From: Planctomycetota bacterium
Lineage (GTDB): Bacteria; Planctomycetota; UBA1135; GCA-002686595
Length of the DNA stretch: 64,000 nucleotides
Direction: 5' to 3'
Assembly (NCBI GenBank): GCA_009691855.1
Contig: SIAI01000003.1
Location: forward strand, 98,996-162,995
A program made the position numbers and the translations under genes. This document shows, piece by piece, positions 61,417-64,000 of this stretch. Numbering within the stretch: the first letter of the stretch is position 1; the number at the start of each line of letters is the position of its first letter. The notes beneath the pieces are model-generated. The model made no database searches. It had not been told where the DNA came from and was given only the letters and a program-made list of their open reading frames with translations.

Positions 61417-62247
61417 CTAGGTCTTCTTCGCAGAGGAAGGGGGCCGTTTGGAAGCGAGCGCCAGCGCCCGCTCGCGGAGCGCACGCGAGCTGGCCGGGGA
61501 GCGCTCGGCGTTCTTGCTGCTGCGCAGCGACAGCAGGATGCGCGCGACGATGAAGGCCACCGCGGCGCCGACGAAGATCTTCGCCACGCTGGAAAGGGTC
61601 GTGCTGCGCGGCGCGGCTGTTTGGTCGAAGCGGCGCACGGCACGCGCGATCAGATACGGCAAATCCTTCAGCACGCCTTTCGCGTTCTCGTAGCGTAGGA
61701 CGCGGAAGAAGACGGCCTCGACGTCGACCACGTCGCGTCGCAACTCGAGCTCGGGCGGCTCCTCCAGGAAATCAACGACCATGCCCTCGGATTCCTTGTC
61801 CAGGCCGAGGTCGTTGACCAGGAAGGCGCGGTAGGTATCGACGTGGTCGGCCAGGGGGTTGGCCAGGCGCACGGTCTGCAGGTGCGCGACCAGCGCGCGC
61901 ACGCGCACGATCTCGCCGCGCCAGGCCTCGGGCTGGGCCAGCGCCGCAGGGACGTCGAGCGTGCGCGTGGCCTGGCGCGCGAGCTCTTCGTCGCTGTAGT
62001 TCGAGAGCATCTCCAGCAGGCGCCGATAGCTGGGCGTCTCGGCGAAGTCTTCGGCGTCCTTGGCACCCACCAGGGCGCCATCGAAGAGCGTGTCGAGGTT
62101 GCGCGGCGGCGGCGCGGGTTCCGCCGCGGCGGGCACGGCCTGGCTCGGCTCGGCGAGCGCTGCGGCGGGCTCAGGTGCGTGCTCTGGCGCTGTCTGGGCC
62201 AGCCACGGTCCGACGAGGAGCGCGCAGCTGGCCAGGAGGAAGAGCAT
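61417..62247 (-). CDS. Membrane protein of unknown function in the ExbB/ExbD cluster
   Basis: A 276-residue protein. It has a signal peptide (LFLLASCALLVGPWLA), then an Ala/Pro/Glu-rich segment, a helical soluble domain (about residues 50-205) and one C-terminal membrane helix near 220-237 (VAKIFVGAAVAFIVARILL). The end is a basic tail (LALASKRPPSSAKKT). I recognise no family. It lies between the second ExbD gene and the zinc-ribbon gene with gaps of 23 and 6 bases, so it is almost certainly part of the same membrane machine. Confidence 0.75.
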   Translation of the reverse strand: MLFLLASCALLVGPWLAQTAPEHAPEPAAALAEPSQAVPAAAEPAPPPRNLDTLFDGALVGAKDAEDFAETPSYRRLLEMLSNYSDEELARQATRTLDVPAALAQPEAWRGEIVRVRALVAHLQTVRLANPLADHVDTYRAFLVNDLGLDKESEGMVVDFLEEPPELELRRDVVDVEAVFFRVLRYENAKGVLKDLPYLIARAVRRFDQTAAPRSTTLSSVAKIFVGAAVAFIVARILLSLRSSKNAERSPASSRALRERALALASKRPPSSAKKT

Positions 62248-62270
62248 CGCGGTTCAACGGTCCAGCCGAG

Positions 62271-62747
62271 TCACTTGGCGCCCACGGGCGGCGGGGCGCC
62301 GAGCGCGAACTCGATCTTGTCGATCTTGTTGCGCTTGCACAGGTTCATGACACGGATCACGGCTTCCCAGGGCACGCGCGCCTCGGCGTCGATCGTGACC
62401 GGCGTCTCGGGCTTGTTCATCTTCACCCAGTCGTCGTGGGCTTCCTTGATGAGCGCGGCCAGCTCGTCGTCGTCATCGACGCGGCGCGTGCGCAGCTGGC
62501 GCACGGTCTTCTGCGCGACCTCGTCCCAGAACATGGCCACGCGTACCTCGTCGAGGATGCCCTCGACCTGTACCGAGCCGGCGCTGCCCTTGTTCTTGGG
62601 CAGCCAGGAGTCGAACTTGCCTTCGAGTTGCTTGAACTTGAAGGAGATCATGAAGAACACGCACAGGCAGAAAATGATGTCCACCAGGGGCGTGACGTTG
62701 ATGGCGATGGGGTTCTCCCCCTCGTCACCCATGCTTGCGCCGGCCAT
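62271..62747 (-). CDS. ExbD/TolR family protein (second)
   Basis: A 158-residue biopolymer-transport protein of the ExbD/TolR family. It has one N-terminal membrane helix with the key aspartate in NVTPLVDIIFCLCVFFMI (Asp 23), which carries protons for the ExbB/TolQ motor, and then a periplasmic domain. The end (VPWEAVIRVMNLCKRNKIDKIEFAL) is the typical ExbD C-terminal helix-strand. It follows the first ExbD gene by 9 bases. Confidence 0.9.
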   Translation of the reverse strand: MAGASMGDEGENPIAINVTPLVDIIFCLCVFFMISFKFKQLEGKFDSWLPKNKGSAGSVQVEGILDEVRVAMFWDEVAQKTVRQLRTRRVDDDDELAALIKEAHDDWVKMNKPETPVTIDAEARVPWEAVIRVMNLCKRNKIDKIEFALGAPPPVGAK

Positions 62748-62756
62748 GCGTGCCTC

Positions 62757-63293
62757 CTATTTCGGGGGCGGGACCGCGGCCCCGACCTCGATCTTGTAGA
62801 TGCCCACGAGACCGCAGACTTCGATGATCTTGTTCACGTCGCCGTAGGGCGCGGCCTTGTCGGCGCGGATGATGATCTTGCGCGCCGAGAGACGCACCTT
62901 CGCATCCGGGTCGATGTCCGTCTCGAGCGTCTCGTCGGCCTCGGCCTTGAGCTGGTCCTTGAGCAACTCGCGCGGCACCTCGCGGCCGCGGATGACCACG
63001 GCCCAGTGGTCCGGCAGCCGGCAGTAGCCGTTGTTGGCGTTGAGCGGGCACTTGCCGAGGTCACCGCCCTGGGCGTGCTGGATGTTGACCGTGGTCGTGG
63101 GATCATCGGTCTTCACCTTCTCGTTCTCCTTGATCTCGCTGGCAGTGGGCAGCACGAGCTCTGCGGCTTCGCGCTGGCTCATGTCCGCTCCGAGCAAGAA
63201 GAACAGCAGCAACAAGAACATGATGTCCACCATCGGGATCAAGTTGCACGTGACGTCTTCCTTGATCGTCGGCACCTTTCTGCGTTTGGACAT
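62757..63293 (-). CDS. ExbD/TolR family protein (first)
   Basis: A 178-residue ExbD/TolR protein. The basic N-terminus (MSKRRKVPTIKED) precedes a membrane helix containing the proton-relay aspartate in LIPMVDIMFLLLLFFLL (Asp 23). The periplasmic part is longer than usual and has two cysteines in KCPLNANNGYC that could form a disulfide. The tail (IIIRADKAAPYGDVNKIIEVCGLVGI) matches the ExbD end. The start at 63293 is chosen over the longer frame because it gives the family N-terminus. It follows the ExbB gene by 17 bases. Confidence 0.9.
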   Translation of the reverse strand: MSKRRKVPTIKEDVTCNLIPMVDIMFLLLLFFLLGADMSQREAAELVLPTASEIKENEKVKTDDPTTTVNIQHAQGGDLGKCPLNANNGYCRLPDHWAVVIRGREVPRELLKDQLKAEADETLETDIDPDAKVRLSARKIIIRADKAAPYGDVNKIIEVCGLVGIYKIEVGAAVPPPK

Positions 63294-63310
63294 GGCTTTC
63301 TCCTGGGTCG

Positions 63311-64000
63311 CTACGCGACGGCCTTTTCGCTGGCGGCCATGTGCCGGAGCATGTCCACCGACTGCAGGTTGATCGACAGGCACATCTTCGAGACCTTGTT
63401 CTTGAACAAGAAGTAGATGGTCAGGAACACGATGGCGATGAACAGGCCCATGGTCGTGTTCACCAGCGACTCGTACACGCCCTTGGCCAGGTCACCCGGC
63501 GTCGGCGCCTTGAGCGTCTCGATCGTCTGGAACGACGAGATCATGCCCGTCACCGTGCCCAGCAGGCCCAGTAGCGGAGCCACGTTCCCGATCAGCGACA
63601 GGTAGGAGATCTTCGTGTTCAGCTTGAACGTCTCCTCGTTCGCCGCGGCCTCCAGGCCCGCGATCATCTCCTGGTAGCCCGCGTCGCGCATGCGCAGCGC
63701 CGAGCCCACCACGTTGCCCAGGTAGCACGGGTTCTCGTCGCACAGCTCGACCGCCTGGTCGTACTCCTCCTCGTTGATCAGCGCCTCCAGGTCGCCCGCC
63801 AGCACCGCCGGCGCCAGCTTGTCGCGCCGCAGCGACACGATGTGCTCGATCACCAGCGTCGTGCCCGCCACCGAGCAACCCGCCATCAGGTAACCCACCG
63901 GGCCAGTCGTCTCGAACAGCTGCAGCCAGGTCTTCGTGCTGCCTTTGCCCTCGCCACCTTCTTGGTAGGCGGCGGCCGGGGCCGCGAGCAGGCAGGCGAG
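63311..64000 (-). CDS. MotA/TolQ/ExbB proton-channel family protein (5' end cut by window)
   Basis: 230 residues are visible and the frame is still open at base 64000, so the start lies outside the window; a GTG at 63898 is internal. The visible N-terminus LACLLAAPAAAYQEG looks like the end of a signal peptide, a feature of some planctomycete-type ExbB proteins. Three membrane segments follow: GYLMAGCSVAGTTLVIEHI, the ISYLSLIGNVAPLLGLLGTV segment and TTMGLFIAIVFLTIYFLF. GLLGTVTGMISSF is the family signature. With two ExbD proteins downstream it forms a proton-driven envelope motor. Confidence 0.9.
   Translation of the reverse strand, partial: LACLLAAPAAAYQEGGEGKGSTKTWLQLFETTGPVGYLMAGCSVAGTTLVIEHIVSLRRDKLAPAVLAGDLEALINEEEYDQAVELCDENPCYLGNVVGSALRMRDAGYQEMIAGLEAAANEETFKLNTKISYLSLIGNVAPLLGLLGTVTGMISSFQTIETLKAPTPGDLAKGVYESLVNTTMGLFIAIVFLTIYFLFKNKVSKMCLSINLQSVDMLRHMAASEKAVA

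Noticed and set aside
63311..63898. GTG at 63898 as start of the ExbB gene
   Set aside because: The frame continues upstream to the window edge with signal-peptide-like and conserved residues; the GTG codes an internal valine just inside the first membrane segment.
1..64000. CRISPR arrays, rRNA, tRNA genes, prophage or integrase genes
   Set aside because: I looked for regularly spaced repeats, tRNA-like cloverleaf sequences and phage/transposase proteins and saw none that hold up.

Overview
The window is about 70% GC and densely coded, and it has the character of a diderm, Planctomycetota-like bacterium. The evidence is indirect. There are many lipoproteins and signal peptides, KdsA (LPS inner core), a secretin, ExbB/ExbD motor proteins, a DUF1501/DUF1800 pair, sulfatase-like lipoproteins, a formylglycine-enzyme-like protein, a redoxin-cytochrome c-copper monooxygenase fusion, and FG-GAP/ASPIC-UnbV surface proteins. 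No 16S rRNA is present, so the phylum is inferred. Few genes have a clear Shine-Dalgarno sequence and several start at GTG.

Left third (1-30 kb), mostly exported proteins. A leftward gene cut by base 1 joins a metallo-beta-lactamase domain to at least eight IPT/TIG repeats. Next come an orphan ASPIC/UnbV fragment, a TPR lipoprotein overlapping an FG-GAP/ASPIC-UnbV lipoprotein, and a convergent second FG-GAP protein. A rightward run follows: S46 dipeptidyl-peptidase, S9 peptidase lipoprotein, an exported RidA-like lipoprotein and a class C beta-lactamase-like hydrolase. This looks like a peptide-scavenging set. Two paralogous sulfatase-fold lipoproteins face left and flank a rightward redoxin/cytochrome/monooxygenase gene and a small leftward barrel-like lipoprotein. 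Two TPR lipoproteins lie upstream of the second sulfatase, and a 1051-residue Ig-like lipoprotein closes the block.

Middle (30-48.4 kb), housekeeping mixed with envelope genes. These are a small lipoprotein, rpsO-pnp with a structured leader and a strong hairpin after pnp, a small secreted protein, a secretin and an AraC regulator. The regulator is divergent from a hydrolase-amidohydrolase fusion. Then come a GspK-like minor pseudopilin overlapping an orphan hydantoinase B, purA, and a uppS-cdsA-phoH-ybeY run followed by a FliA-type sigma factor.

Right part (48.4-64 kb). A 1.25-kb stretch without a convincing gene holds a c-di-GMP-I (GEMM) riboswitch aptamer on the minus strand. It is followed by kdsA, a diacylglycerol-kinase-like gene divergent from an RmlD-like reductase, DUF1800-DUF1501, valS, an FGE-like protein that lacks the catalytic cysteines, and a leftward five-gene cluster. 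That cluster is ExbB (cut by the right end), two ExbD proteins, a membrane protein and a zinc-ribbon/TM/coiled-coil protein.

Convergent gene pairs are often separated by GC-rich palindromes. The best is a near-perfect 48-nt palindrome holding the stop codons of both valS and its convergent neighbour. The most unusual items are the metallo-beta-lactamase/IPT fusion, the orphan GEMM riboswitch, the hydrolase-amidohydrolase fusion, the formylglycine-independent sulfatase-like pair with a cysteine-less FGE relative, the ExbBDD/zinc-ribbon cluster, and a 152-bp inverted-repeat element with a related half copy 14 kb away.
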